Source of the DNA: Anaerolineae bacterium
Lineage (GTDB): Bacteria > Chloroflexota > Anaerolineae > Epilineales > JAHCIE01
Assembly (NCBI GenBank): GCA_026129385.1
Contig: JAHCIE010000143.1
Span: forward strand, 1 to 7,799
Length of the DNA stretch: 7,799 nucleotides
Direction of reading: 5' to 3'
Part shown: piece by piece, positions 1 through 6,086 of the stretch
Numbering within the stretch: the first letter of the stretch is position 1
Layout: the number at the start of each line of letters is the position of its first letter
The notes under the pieces: generated by a model
The model's input: the letters and a program-made list of their open reading frames with translations, nothing else
The model's database searches: none
Told to the model about the DNA's origin: nothing
Made by a program: the position numbers and the translations under genes

Positions 1-40
1 CTCGCGTGCCACCCTCGTCTCTGACTTGCACTACGCCCAC

Positions 41-46
41 TATAAA
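41..46 (+). promoter_or_regulatory. Possible -10 box (TATAAA) just upstream of the cysteine-rich gene
   Basis: TATAAA lies 9 nt before the ATG at 56, and no Shine-Dalgarno sequence precedes that ATG. If the box is used, transcription would start within a few bases of the start codon and the mRNA would be leaderless or nearly so. No convincing -35 hexamer is visible at 16-18 nt spacing, so this is a weak call. It is supported mainly by similar arrangements at 4055-4060 and 6834-6839. Confidence 0.35.
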
Positions 47-55
47 GCAACCCTT

Positions 56-670
56 ATGCCAAACCTCGCGGAGACCCTGCTTAAATTGACGCTGTCCGCT
101 GGCGCGGACGGCATCGCGGCCCGGCTAGCGCGACGCTTGGGTCTGACGCCGGAGACGCGGGCACGCCTGGCGAGCGAAGAGGCCCAGCGACGCCGGCTAG
201 CCCGCCTGACCAACCTGCGTTGCCCCCTGTGTGACACCGAGATTGAGGACGCCTGGACAGTGACGCCGGACAGGCGCATCGAGGCGCGGCCCAATTGTGT
301 CTGCCCCAGGTGCGACTTCCGCCTGGACGCCTGCCGCCACTGCCAGCATTTTGTGGCCGGTGGGACGTCGGGCAGCAGCTATACGGGTTGGTCGCTCCAG
401 CCGATGGTCAACTTTGGGGATGAGGACTTTACGCGGGGTGGGTGCGGGGTGTACCGCGCCTATGTCAGCGTCTACGACCTGTACGACGCGCGCACGGCGG
501 ACCGCTTCGCCATGTTCGCGGAGCAAGTACGGGTGCCCAAGCCGGTGGCCGACTCGTACCACCCGCTGCCGGAGTGCCGGGCCTTCGCCCTGGCCCCGAA
601 CCGCTTACGCCATAGCGGGGCGAAGCTGGACCGCCGCTGGCAGGCGTGGTTACGGTGGCTGGCCCAATAA
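56..670 (+). CDS. Cysteine-rich putative zinc-ribbon protein of unknown function (204 aa)
   Basis: I do not recognise the family. The N-terminal 50 residues are helical and basic. A cysteine cluster follows: CPLC at residues 56-59, CVCPRC at 81-86 and CRHC at 93-96, with further lone cysteines at 130 and 174. Paired CxxC knuckles of this kind normally bind zinc (family knowledge), so one or two zinc ribbons are likely. The second half contains many aromatic residues (GWSLQP, YRAYVSVYDLYD) and could be a separate fold. There is no signal peptide or membrane segment, so the protein is probably cytoplasmic. The ATG at 56 is preferred over an in-frame TTG at 26: neither has a ribosome site, but a -10-like TATAAA sits 9 nt before the ATG. 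It stands alone on its strand and ends at a strong hairpin. It could bind nucleic acid or simply be a metal-stabilised protein; the sequence does not decide. Confidence 0.72.
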   Translation: MPNLAETLLKLTLSAGADGIAARLARRLGLTPETRARLASEEAQRRRLARLTNLRCPLCDTEIEDAWTVTPDRRIEARPNCVCPRCDFRLDACRHCQHFVAGGTSGSSYTGWSLQPMVNFGDEDFTRGGCGVYRAYVSVYDLYDARTADRFAMFAEQVRVPKPVADSYHPLPECRAFALAPNRLRHSGAKLDRRWQAWLRWLAQ

Positions 671-672
671 GA

Positions 673-699
673 GAGGCGCGGGGTACTAGCCCGCGCCTC
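673..699. terminator. Hairpin terminator between convergent genes
   Basis: GAGGCGCGGG (673-682) and CCCGCGCCTC (690-699) form a perfect 10-bp stem with a 7-nt loop. It begins 3 nt after the TAA of the cysteine-rich gene and faces the stop codon of the SWIM gene at 737 on the other strand. The flank is TCTTATT when read on the minus strand and ATTGAGTATT on the plus strand. It can therefore act in both directions, with a somewhat better T-rich tail for the minus-strand transcript. Confidence 0.75.
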
Positions 700-736
700 A
701 TTGAGTATTCAAAATCGGATATGCAGTTTAGGCGGT

Positions 737-994
737 CTAGGCTGGCACCAGTTCCTCGCGCCACTCGGGTGGGAGCATGACGCCGAGAACGCGCTCGAGC
801 GCCATCGTATGCGAGCAATAGCCATGAGTCTTGACAAACTCGCAATCGCAGGACCACGTGCCTTTGTGATAGGTAACGGTATGGGGGCGGTTGTCGCCCT
901 GGAGTGTCACGGTAAAATCAGTGAACACAATGCGGGTCGGTTCTTCCGCGTAGCGGCGGGCCTTCTCGATCTTCCCGATGATCCCTGAATCCAT
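737..994 (-). CDS. Small SWIM zinc-finger protein (85 aa)
   Basis: Residues 49-62 read CDC, eight residues, then CSH, which is the CxC-x(n)-CxH signature of the SWIM zinc finger (Cys49, Cys51, Cys60, His62). SWIM fingers bind DNA or protein and occur in SWI2/SNF2 helicases, MuDR transposases and MEKK1. Here the domain is almost the whole protein, preceded by a short beta-rich segment (IVFTDFTVTLQG, HTVTYHKGTWSC) and followed by a short helix. The ATG at 994 is chosen over one two codons upstream at 1000, because AGGAGG at 1001-1006 directly abuts the upstream ATG but lies 6 nt from this one. A sigma70-like promoter sits about 230 nt upstream, so the mRNA has a long structured leader. No enzymatic domain is present; it probably acts as a small regulator or adaptor, but the target is unknown. 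Confidence 0.85.
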   Translation of the reverse strand: MDSGIIGKIEKARRYAEEPTRIVFTDFTVTLQGDNRPHTVTYHKGTWSCDCEFVKTHGYCSHTMALERVLGVMLPPEWREELVPA

Positions 995-1000
995 GTACAT

Positions 1001-1006
1001 CCTCCT
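1001..1006 (-). promoter_or_regulatory. Ribosome binding site that fixes the SWIM gene start
   Basis: AGGAGG read on the minus strand is a full anti-16S match. It touches the ATG at 1000 but is 6 nt from the ATG at 994, which selects the latter. CCTC just upstream (1014-1017 region) could pair with part of this purine stretch and weakly mask it. Confidence 0.8.
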
Positions 1007-1028
1007 CTAGTAATTGAGGTGTTTCTCC

Positions 1029-1055
1029 GTCGCGGCGATAGGTAGGCGCCGCGAC
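1029..1055 (-). promoter_or_regulatory. GC-rich leader hairpin upstream of the SWIM gene
   Basis: GTCGCGGCG (1029-1037) and CGCCGCGAC (1047-1055) are perfect 9-bp inverted arms with a 9-nt loop. In the minus-strand transcript the hairpin lies 22 nt before the ribosome binding site. No T-run follows, so it is not a classical intrinsic terminator. A role in pausing, RNA stability or translation control is inference. Confidence 0.55.
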
Positions 1056-1070
1056 ACGTCTGGAACGCAC

Positions 1071-1108
1071 AAGGAGCACCCTGGCCCTGCGGGGCCGGGA
1101 TGCTCCTT
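1071..1108 (-). promoter_or_regulatory. Long leader hairpin following a mini-ORF stop codon
   Basis: AAGGAGCA (1071-1078) and TGCTCCTT (1101-1108) are perfect 8-bp outer arms. After one mismatch the stem continues through about 8 more pairs, including a G-T wobble, to a loop of about 4 nt. The stop codon of the upstream mini-ORF (1107-1109) overlaps the base of the stem, so a terminating ribosome would cover one arm. It could be an attenuator-like element or a terminator without a U-tract. No T-run follows on either strand. Confidence 0.6.
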
Positions 1109-1205
1109 AAGGTGAGCGGACCATCAATTCGCGCTCGGTCAAAACATTCATAGCCTGCGTCAGTCCTCCATCATCGGTGAACTGGGTGCGGCGGGGCAAA
1201 TACAC
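1107..1205 (-). CDS. Possible 32-codon leader ORF upstream of the SWIM gene
   Basis: A GTG codon about 11 nt after the predicted transcription start opens a 32-codon reading frame that ends in TAA at the base of the 1071-1108 hairpin. Its C-terminal part reads MNVLTERELMVRSP; an internal ATG at 1151 would give only these 14 residues. About two thirds of third codon positions are G or C, compatible with coding but lower than I would expect for the neighbouring genes. No Shine-Dalgarno sequence precedes the GTG; a GGAGG lies about 13 nt before the internal ATG. LTEREL resembles the start of LuxR-type helix-turn-helix domains, but the match is too short to assign. It may be a leader peptide, a gene remnant or chance. 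Confidence 0.3.
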   Translation of the reverse strand: MYLPRRTQFTDDGGLTQAMNVLTERELMVRSP

Positions 1206-1222
1206 TCAGGTGGAATGACCTT

Positions 1223-1251
1223 AGTATACATCGCTTCCGAACCGGTGTCAA
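1223..1251 (-). promoter_or_regulatory. Near-consensus sigma70 promoter for the SWIM leader transcript
   Basis: Read on the minus strand, TTGACA (1246-1251) is a perfect -35 hexamer, followed by a 17-nt spacer and TATACT (1223-1228), a 5/6 match to the -10 consensus. The predicted start is near 1216. That leaves a leader of about 220 nt before the SWIM start codon at 994. It is the best promoter in the window. It also lies within about 65 nt of the rsmI stop codon, so the SWIM gene is transcribed on its own rather than by read-through. Confidence 0.8.
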
Positions 1252-1281
1252 CCTCCGGCCAGGCTACGCTCAGACTACGAA

Positions 1282-2121
<840 letters not shown>

Positions 2122-2130
2122 AATTCACTC

Positions 2131-2164
2131 AGACCTGACAGGTTTTTGGAAACCTGTCAGGTCT
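2131..2164. repeat. Perfect 15-bp palindromic hairpin between the TerC-family gene and rsmI
   Basis: AGACCTGACAGGTTT (2131-2145) and AAACCTGTCAGGTCT (2150-2164) are perfect inverted arms around a 4-nt loop, TTGG. The element fills most of the 62-nt gap between the TerC-family stop and the rsmI start. It could end transcription (TTT follows on the plus strand), but no T-run follows in the direction of the flanking genes. Its symmetry and sequence look more like a dispersed palindromic repeat (REP-like), of a kind I associate with Chloroflexota intergenic regions. Copy number cannot be seen from one window. Confidence 0.7.
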
Positions 2165-2183
2165 TTCTAGAAGACCAGGCGAG

Positions 2184-2837
2184 TCAGGCGATCGTATCCT
2201 TCGCCATCCAACGTTCCCAGGCGAGCGAGCCAGCGATGAGCAGCAAGATAACCCCAAAGGTGCTGACCTCGCCCAACTCGAAGCCAAGCAGGCTCACCAG
2301 CAGCTTGAGGCCGATGAAGACGACAATCAGGTAGGCGGTGAGGCGCAGAATCGGGAAGCGGTCGAGCAGCTTGAGGAAGATACCCGCGACAAAGCGTATC
2401 GCCAGGATGGAGATGCACACGCCGAGGATGACAACCCATGTTTCCTGCGACAGGGCGACGGTCGCCAGGATGTTGTCCAAGGAGAATATTAAGTCCAACA
2501 GCTCCACCTGCGCCACGGTCATCCAGAAGCCCGCGCCCCGGTTGCGCGGCCCGCTTTCGTCCTCTTCGTGGGAGCGCAGATGGCTGACGCCCAGGTAGAC
2601 CAGGTAGCCGCCGCCGATGAGGCGGATGGGCCAGAAGTGGATAGCGAACGAGACCAGGAACAGGCTCAGGCCGCGCATGATGTACGCGCCAAAGATGCCA
2701 TAGGTGAGGGCACGCGTCTGCTGCGCGGGCGGCAGATGCTTGACCAGCACCGCCAGCACCAGGGCGTTGTCCACCGACAGCAGGCTGTCGAGGAACGCGA
2801 CGGTGGTAAGCGTCAGGAGCGCCGGTATCGTCAGCAT
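2184..2837 (-). CDS. TerC-family integral membrane protein (217 aa)
   Basis: TerC/Alx/YjbE proteins are multi-span inner-membrane proteins linked to metal-ion (notably manganese) export or homeostasis and to tellurite resistance. This one carries the family's duplicated acidic motif in membrane helices: SVDNALVLAVLV near residues 20-31 and SLDNILATVAL further on, plus a basic/acidic loop (LRSHEEDESGPRNR) between the two halves. About seven hydrophobic helices are visible. The ATG at 2837 is preferred. An upstream TTG at 2882 would add a non-hydrophobic 15-residue tail and overlap the preceding gene, whereas the ATG leaves a 13-nt gap. The short spacing to the DUF763 gene suggests co-transcription. 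No strong ribosome site is visible, so translational coupling is plausible. The exact substrate cannot be told from sequence. Confidence 0.9.
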   Translation of the reverse strand: MLTIPALLTLTTVAFLDSLLSVDNALVLAVLVKHLPPAQQTRALTYGIFGAYIMRGLSLFLVSFAIHFWPIRLIGGGYLVYLGVSHLRSHEEDESGPRNRGAGFWMTVAQVELLDLIFSLDNILATVALSQETWVVILGVCISILAIRFVAGIFLKLLDRFPILRLTAYLIVVFIGLKLLVSLLGFELGEVSTFGVILLLIAGSLAWERWMAKDTIA

Positions 2838-2850
2838 GGCAGCGTGGGGC

Positions 2851-4047
2851 CTAACCCCTGAAGAACTCGGCCCCCAGGCCAAGCTGGACGGGCCGACTGG
2901 GGCCAGGCGCGTTGGACAGGGGCAGGGGAGCGGCTGACGGCGGCGCGGGGCTGGGGCGGACCTGCTCGTCGGTCCAGACGGCCAGCCGCTTGAGGGCGTC
3001 GAGGCGTTCGCGCTCGCCCAGCCGCGCCTGCCTGACGGCCCGCTCCAGGTATTCGATGGTGCGGTCGTACTCGCGCTGGCCGACGGGGAAGGGCGTGCCG
3101 TCCTTGCCGCCGTGGGCGAAGGAGAAGCGGGCCGGGTCGCGGAAGGAGGCGGGCGCGCCGTAGAGCAACTCGCCCAGCAGGCTCAGCGCGCGCAGCGACT
3201 TCGCGCCGACGCCCGGCCGGCCCAGCAGGTCCACAAAACTCTGCGGCGGGTTCTCGTACGTGCTCAGAAGGGTTTTGTAGAGGCGTTCGGGGTGGATGTC
3301 GCCAATCTGGACCTCGTGGTGTTCGGGCAAGGTCATGGTCTGCGCCTGGCGCAGCTCGTGGACCAGCTTGTCAGGGTGCTCGGCGGCCAGGGTAGCCATG
3401 ACCTGGCGGTTGGCCTCGGCCTCGCGGGCCACCAGGTTGAGGGGATTACCCGTCGTGTCGCTGCACACGGCGGCGTGCGGCTCGTCCACGAAGCTCTGCA
3501 CCTGCTCGCTCAGCCAGTGGTAGCGCCGCGCCCAGGAGGTCTTATCGTTCATGCCCTGCTGGACGACGGTCCAGCGGCCCGCGCGGTCCACGACAAAGAC
3601 GTGGTGGTACAACTGGTAGCCGTCCTGAACGGCGTTGTTGTCTACCTTGGCGACGAGGCGGCTCGTCTGCGCTAGGCCGAGGGGGTCCACCGTCAGCCGC
3701 TCGCCCAGGGCGACCAACTCGTCGGGCGTCTTGCGCGACTCGCGCCCCTTGCCGCCCGCCACCCACAGCCCCAACTCGTCCGCCGCGCCCGCCTTCAGTC
3801 CGTCCTTGAGCGCGCCGCATACGACGGTCGTGACGCCGCTGGAGTGCCAGTCGAAGCCGAGGACCGCGCCGAAGCTCTGGAACCAGAAGGGGTTGCTGAG
3901 CCGGCTCAAGAAGCCGGGCGTGCCCTCGGCCTCGACAATGGCTCGCGTAATCTCGCGGGCCAGCACTCGCATCCGCGCGAAGAGCCAGGGGGGGCACGCG
4001 CCGTGGTGCAGGGGCAGGTTGGCCGCGGCCGAAGATTGGGTAAGCAT
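2851..4047 (-). CDS. DUF763-family protein with helix-hairpin-helix-like segment (398 aa)
   Basis: The N-terminus (ANLPLHHGACPPWLFARM at residues 9-26, then a conserved NPFWFQSFGAVLGFDWHSSG segment at 52-71) and MNDKTSWARRYHWLS (166-180) match the DUF763 family, uncharacterised proteins found in archaea and bacteria including thermophiles. Residues 271-297 (FVDLLGRPGVGAKSLRAL and following) resemble a helix-hairpin-helix with its PGVG turn, a common DNA-backbone-binding motif, so a nucleic-acid role is a fair inference. The C-terminal 35 residues are Pro/Ala-rich and look unstructured. The ATG at 4047 is chosen over one at 4125: it directly precedes the conserved start, whereas the longer form would read through promoter-like sequence and into the 4093-4141 palindrome. 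A TATAAT box 7 nt upstream suggests a leaderless mRNA. It lies 13 nt before the TerC-family gene. Confidence 0.88.
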   Translation of the reverse strand: MLTQSSAAANLPLHHGACPPWLFARMRVLAREITRAIVEAEGTPGFLSRLSNPFWFQSFGAVLGFDWHSSGVTTVVCGALKDGLKAGAADELGLWVAGGKGRESRKTPDELVALGERLTVDPLGLAQTSRLVAKVDNNAVQDGYQLYHHVFVVDRAGRWTVVQQGMNDKTSWARRYHWLSEQVQSFVDEPHAAVCSDTTGNPLNLVAREAEANRQVMATLAAEHPDKLVHELRQAQTMTLPEHHEVQIGDIHPERLYKTLLSTYENPPQSFVDLLGRPGVGAKSLRALSLLGELLYGAPASFRDPARFSFAHGGKDGTPFPVGQREYDRTIEYLERAVRQARLGERERLDALKRLAVWTDEQVRPSPAPPSAAPLPLSNAPGPSRPVQLGLGAEFFRG

Positions 4048-4054
4048 GCTCCCA

Positions 4055-4083
4055 ATTATAGGCCGGGCAGGGGGGTTGTGCAA
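4055..4083 (-). promoter_or_regulatory. Promoter of the DUF763 / TerC-family unit
   Basis: On the minus strand a perfect -10 TATAAT (4055-4060) is preceded, at 17 nt, by TTGCAC (4078-4083), a weak -35. The expected transcription start falls at or within about 2 nt of the ATG at 4047, which implies a leaderless or near-leaderless mRNA. A GGGAG sits only 1-2 nt from the ATG, too close to work as a normal ribosome site. Confidence 0.6.
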
Positions 4084-4092
4084 TGTGGGGGT

Positions 4093-4141
4093 GCGTGAAG
4101 CATAATGCATGACACGTCTTGTCACGCATTATGCTTCACGC
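4093..4141. repeat. Long inverted repeat between two minus-strand units
   Basis: GCGTGAAGCATAATGC (4093-4108) and GCATTATGCTTCACGC (4126-4141) are perfect 16-bp arms. After one mismatch, 5 more pairs (TGACA/TGTCA) leave a 5-nt loop. It starts 12 nt after the stop codon of the prenyltransferase fusion (4153) on the minus strand and 10 nt upstream of the DUF763 -35. It could terminate that transcript, but no T-run follows. It is less GC-rich than its surroundings and resembles a dispersed palindromic element. The adjoining CGTTACGTGACGTTA (4141-4155) repeats ACGT-type words. Confidence 0.7.
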
Positions 4142-4152
4142 GTTACGTGACG

Positions 4153-5505
4153 TTAGCCGAGCAGGCGCGAGCCGACGGTCGCCACGACGTAGCCCGCGAA
4201 CAGGAGCAGGCCCGTCGCCAGGTGCAACTGGATATTCTTCGCCATCGGCCCCATCAGGGCGTAGGGCGACTCGTAGCCCTGCTGGATGCCCTGGTAGACC
4301 TGCCAGGCCAGCGGCGCGCTCAGTAGGGTCAACAGCGTCGGCCAGGGCAGGAGGCCCACGGCGACGCCAGCGACGACGAGCAGGTAGGTCGCGCTCGCGG
4401 CCAGGGCGTAGCCCCGCACCACGGCCTGGCGCGACAGCCGCACGACGAGGGTGTGCTTGCCGGACTGGGCGTCGGGCTGGCGGTCGGCGATCTCGTTGAC
4501 GTAGAGGACCAGGGCAATCAGGATGCCGACCGGGATGGAGGCGTAGACGGCTTCCCAGGAGAAGCGCTGCGCCTGGACGTAGTAGGCGCCGAGGGTCATA
4601 ATCGGCCCGAAGCCGAGGGCCGTCGCCACCTCACCCAGCCCGCGCGCGACGAGGCGGAAGGGCGGCGCGGTGTAGAAGACCGAGATGAACAACCCGATGA
4701 CGCCAATCGTCACCAGGGGCCAGAAGGCGCGCGTCCAGGCCAGGTAGAGGCCGATGGCTGCCGACAGGCCATAGAACAGGGCCGCCAGGCCGATCATGCC
4801 CCGCAGCGAGATCAGGCCGTACTGGATGACGCGCGAGCCGCCGGAGAAAGGCGTCGGGTTGACGTTGGTCGGGTCGGCGCCCGTCACGTGGTCGAAGATG
4901 TCGTTGGCGACGTTGAGGCCGAGGTGGACCAGGGCGGCGGCCAGCAGCGTCAGCAGGGCCAGCCCCCAGTCAAAGACGCCCTGGAAGGCGGCGACGGCGA
5001 TGCCGAGCAGGACCGGCACGAGCGTGGCGGTCAGGAAGGGCAGGCGGGTGGCGCGGAAGAACAGCCAGGTCCAGGCCAGGCGCGGCTTGACCTCGCGCCC
5101 GCGCTCGGCCGACAGCTTCTGCATGTAGGCCAGCCCCGTGGGGACGGCGCGCTCGCACAGCTCGAAGAAGGACAGTTCGTTCTCGTCCCAGCCGTGGGCG
5201 CGGGTGGGCGTCACCTGGACGGTACCATCGCCCAGGCGGGCCGTGCCCTTGACCTCGACGTAGCGGCGTTCGTTGTAGCCGATGCCCTGTTGCGGTTGAA
5301 TGTGGCTGAAGGCAACGGCGATCAGTTGGCCGTCGCGCGGGCGGGCCGCAGCGCCGCCTGGCAGGTCCAGGGTCAGGGTCTTGCTCTTCGCGTCGGCACG
5401 GAAGCCCGTCGCCACGCTCATGGGGAAGCCCTGGTCGTCAATGAAGGTCAGGATCGCGTGGTCAAACCGCTGGATGCGGTCGAACAAGGCGGTGTCAATT
5501 TTCAT
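4153..5505 (-). CDS. Fusion: split-barrel (PNPOx-like) domain + UbiA/MenA-type prenyltransferase (450 aa)
   Basis: Residues 1-135 look like a pyridoxamine-5'-phosphate-oxidase-like split barrel (AILTFIDDQGFPMSVATGF, LIAVAFSH, YVEVKGTARL), a fold that usually binds FMN or F420. From about residue 145 the protein is a polytopic UbiA-superfamily prenyltransferase: RATRLPFLTATLVPVLLG, first Mg-prenyl-diphosphate motif NVANDIFDHVTGAD (Asn201, Asp202, Asp205, Asp211), and second motif VNEIADRQPDAQSGKHTL (Asp341, Asp345, Lys350). These resemble enzymes that prenylate 1,4-dihydroxy-2-naphthoate (MenA) or related aromatics; the acceptor is not provable here. The frame is continuous, and the only mid-protein Met near the junction (128) has no ribosome site, so the fusion looks genuine. 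AGAGGA precedes the ATG by about 8 nt. The gene lies 18 nt downstream of a second split-barrel gene, pointing to one operon and perhaps one pathway. Confidence 0.88.
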   Translation of the reverse strand: MKIDTALFDRIQRFDHAILTFIDDQGFPMSVATGFRADAKSKTLTLDLPGGAAARPRDGQLIAVAFSHIQPQQGIGYNERRYVEVKGTARLGDGTVQVTPTRAHGWDENELSFFELCERAVPTGLAYMQKLSAERGREVKPRLAWTWLFFRATRLPFLTATLVPVLLGIAVAAFQGVFDWGLALLTLLAAALVHLGLNVANDIFDHVTGADPTNVNPTPFSGGSRVIQYGLISLRGMIGLAALFYGLSAAIGLYLAWTRAFWPLVTIGVIGLFISVFYTAPPFRLVARGLGEVATALGFGPIMTLGAYYVQAQRFSWEAVYASIPVGILIALVLYVNEIADRQPDAQSGKHTLVVRLSRQAVVRGYALAASATYLLVVAGVAVGLLPWPTLLTLLSAPLAWQVYQGIQQGYESPYALMGPMAKNIQLHLATGLLLFAGYVVATVGSRLLG

Positions 5506-5523
5506 GGCTTGGTTCCTCTCCCC

Positions 5524-6018
5524 TTAACGTCGCGCTTCCGGCTGGACATCGAACACCTGTGGCGGCTGGCTCGTGTCGCCCGCTGGCCACAGATAGGCCC
5601 GCCGAGGCGTAATCTCAATCACACTCCTCTCCCAGAACAGCGGCATGGCGACCCTCTGCTTGAGCAAGTCACGGATGATCGGCTCCTTGGCCGCCCAGCG
5701 ATCCAGCACCAGCGGCTCCCAGCCGGTGTGCAGGTCGTCTTCGACCACCCGCGCCTCGCCCTGGATGGTGGCGCGGCGGAACGGCTCCAGGCCCGGCGCG
5801 GCTTTGGGGTCCGATAGGCTGACGCTGACGGCGGGGTTGGACTTGATGTGATCCAGCTTCTTGGAGAAGAGAACGCTCGAGTGCATCAGAATCTTCTCGC
5901 CGTTGTATAGGGGGATCAGGGGATAGGTGACCGGCTCGCCGCGCTCATTGACGACCGTGAGTTCGGCCGCCAGGCACGTGTCCAGGAGTTCCTCAATGGC
6001 TTGGGGCAATATACCCAT
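5524..6018 (-). CDS. Pyridoxamine 5'-phosphate oxidase-like (split-barrel) protein (164 aa)
   Basis: The sequence follows the PNPOx-like beta-barrel pattern: a helical start, TVVNERGEPVTYPLIPLY (21-38), ILMHSS (43-48), the segment KKLDHIKSNPAVSVSLSD (53-70), ATIQGEARVVED (83-94) and the closing strand VIEITPRRAYLWPAG (133-147). Members bind FMN, F420 or sometimes heme and are small cytoplasmic, often dimeric, oxidoreductases or binding proteins. True PdxH identity is not supported, so no gene symbol is given. GGAGG at 6024-6028, 5 nt before the ATG at 6018, supports the start. It is the first gene of a two-gene unit with the split-barrel/prenyltransferase fusion, and its promoter lies in the divergent region with inverted and direct repeats. 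Confidence 0.87.
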   Translation of the reverse strand: MGILPQAIEELLDTCLAAELTVVNERGEPVTYPLIPLYNGEKILMHSSVLFSKKLDHIKSNPAVSVSLSDPKAAPGLEPFRRATIQGEARVVEDDLHTGWEPLVLDRWAAKEPIIRDLLKQRVAMPLFWERSVIEITPRRAYLWPAGDTSQPPQVFDVQPEARR

Positions 6019-6023
6019 AAGCG

Positions 6024-6028
6024 CCTCC
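6024..6028 (-). promoter_or_regulatory. Ribosome binding site of the split-barrel gene
   Basis: GGAGG on the minus strand lies 5 nt before the ATG at 6018 and confirms that start. Confidence 0.8.
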
Positions 6029-6040
6029 AGTTGTTTAAGT

Positions 6041-6060
6041 CGTTTAATATATTCTAAACG
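6041..6060. promoter_or_regulatory. Inverted repeat over the -10 region, candidate operator
   Basis: CGTTTA (6041-6046) and TAAACG (6055-6060) are perfect 6-bp arms around an 8-nt AT-rich centre. The 20-bp palindrome overlaps the predicted -10 box at 6046-6051, a position where a dimeric repressor would block transcription of the split-barrel/prenyltransferase unit. No regulator gene is present in the window. Confidence 0.45.
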
Positions 6061-6074
6061 TTAGAGATGGTAAA
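6046..6074 (-). promoter_or_regulatory. Predicted promoter of the split-barrel / prenyltransferase unit
   Basis: On the minus strand, TTTACC (6069-6074, 4/6 to the -35 consensus), a 17-nt spacer and TATATT (6046-6051, 5/6 to the -10 consensus) predict a start near 6039, about 20 nt before the start codon. An alternative is TTGGAC (6089-6094) with TACCAT (6067-6072) at 16-nt spacing, which would place the nearest 11-bp repeat on the -35. Confidence 0.5.
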
Positions 6075-6086
6075 AGAGGGGTATTT

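Noticed and set aside
1001..1216. T-box or known riboswitch in the SWIM leader
   Set aside because: No T-box core (GGTGG-ACCGCG type) or other aptamer signature was found on the transcribed strand; the SWIM protein is also not a typical target.
2838..2882. 15-codon N-terminal extension of the TerC-family gene from a TTG
   Set aside because: It would overlap the upstream gene by about 30 nt and adds a non-hydrophobic tail not expected in the family.
4048..4125. 26-codon N-terminal extension of the DUF763 gene
   Set aside because: The extension reads through the -10/-35 region and into the inverted repeat, and the conserved family sequence begins just after the ATG at 4047.
4453..5817. 454-codon open frame on the plus strand opposite the prenyltransferase fusion
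   Set aside because: It spans two well-supported minus-strand genes; its composition (Gly, Asp, Glu, Gln, Arg in low-complexity order) is that of an antisense shadow.
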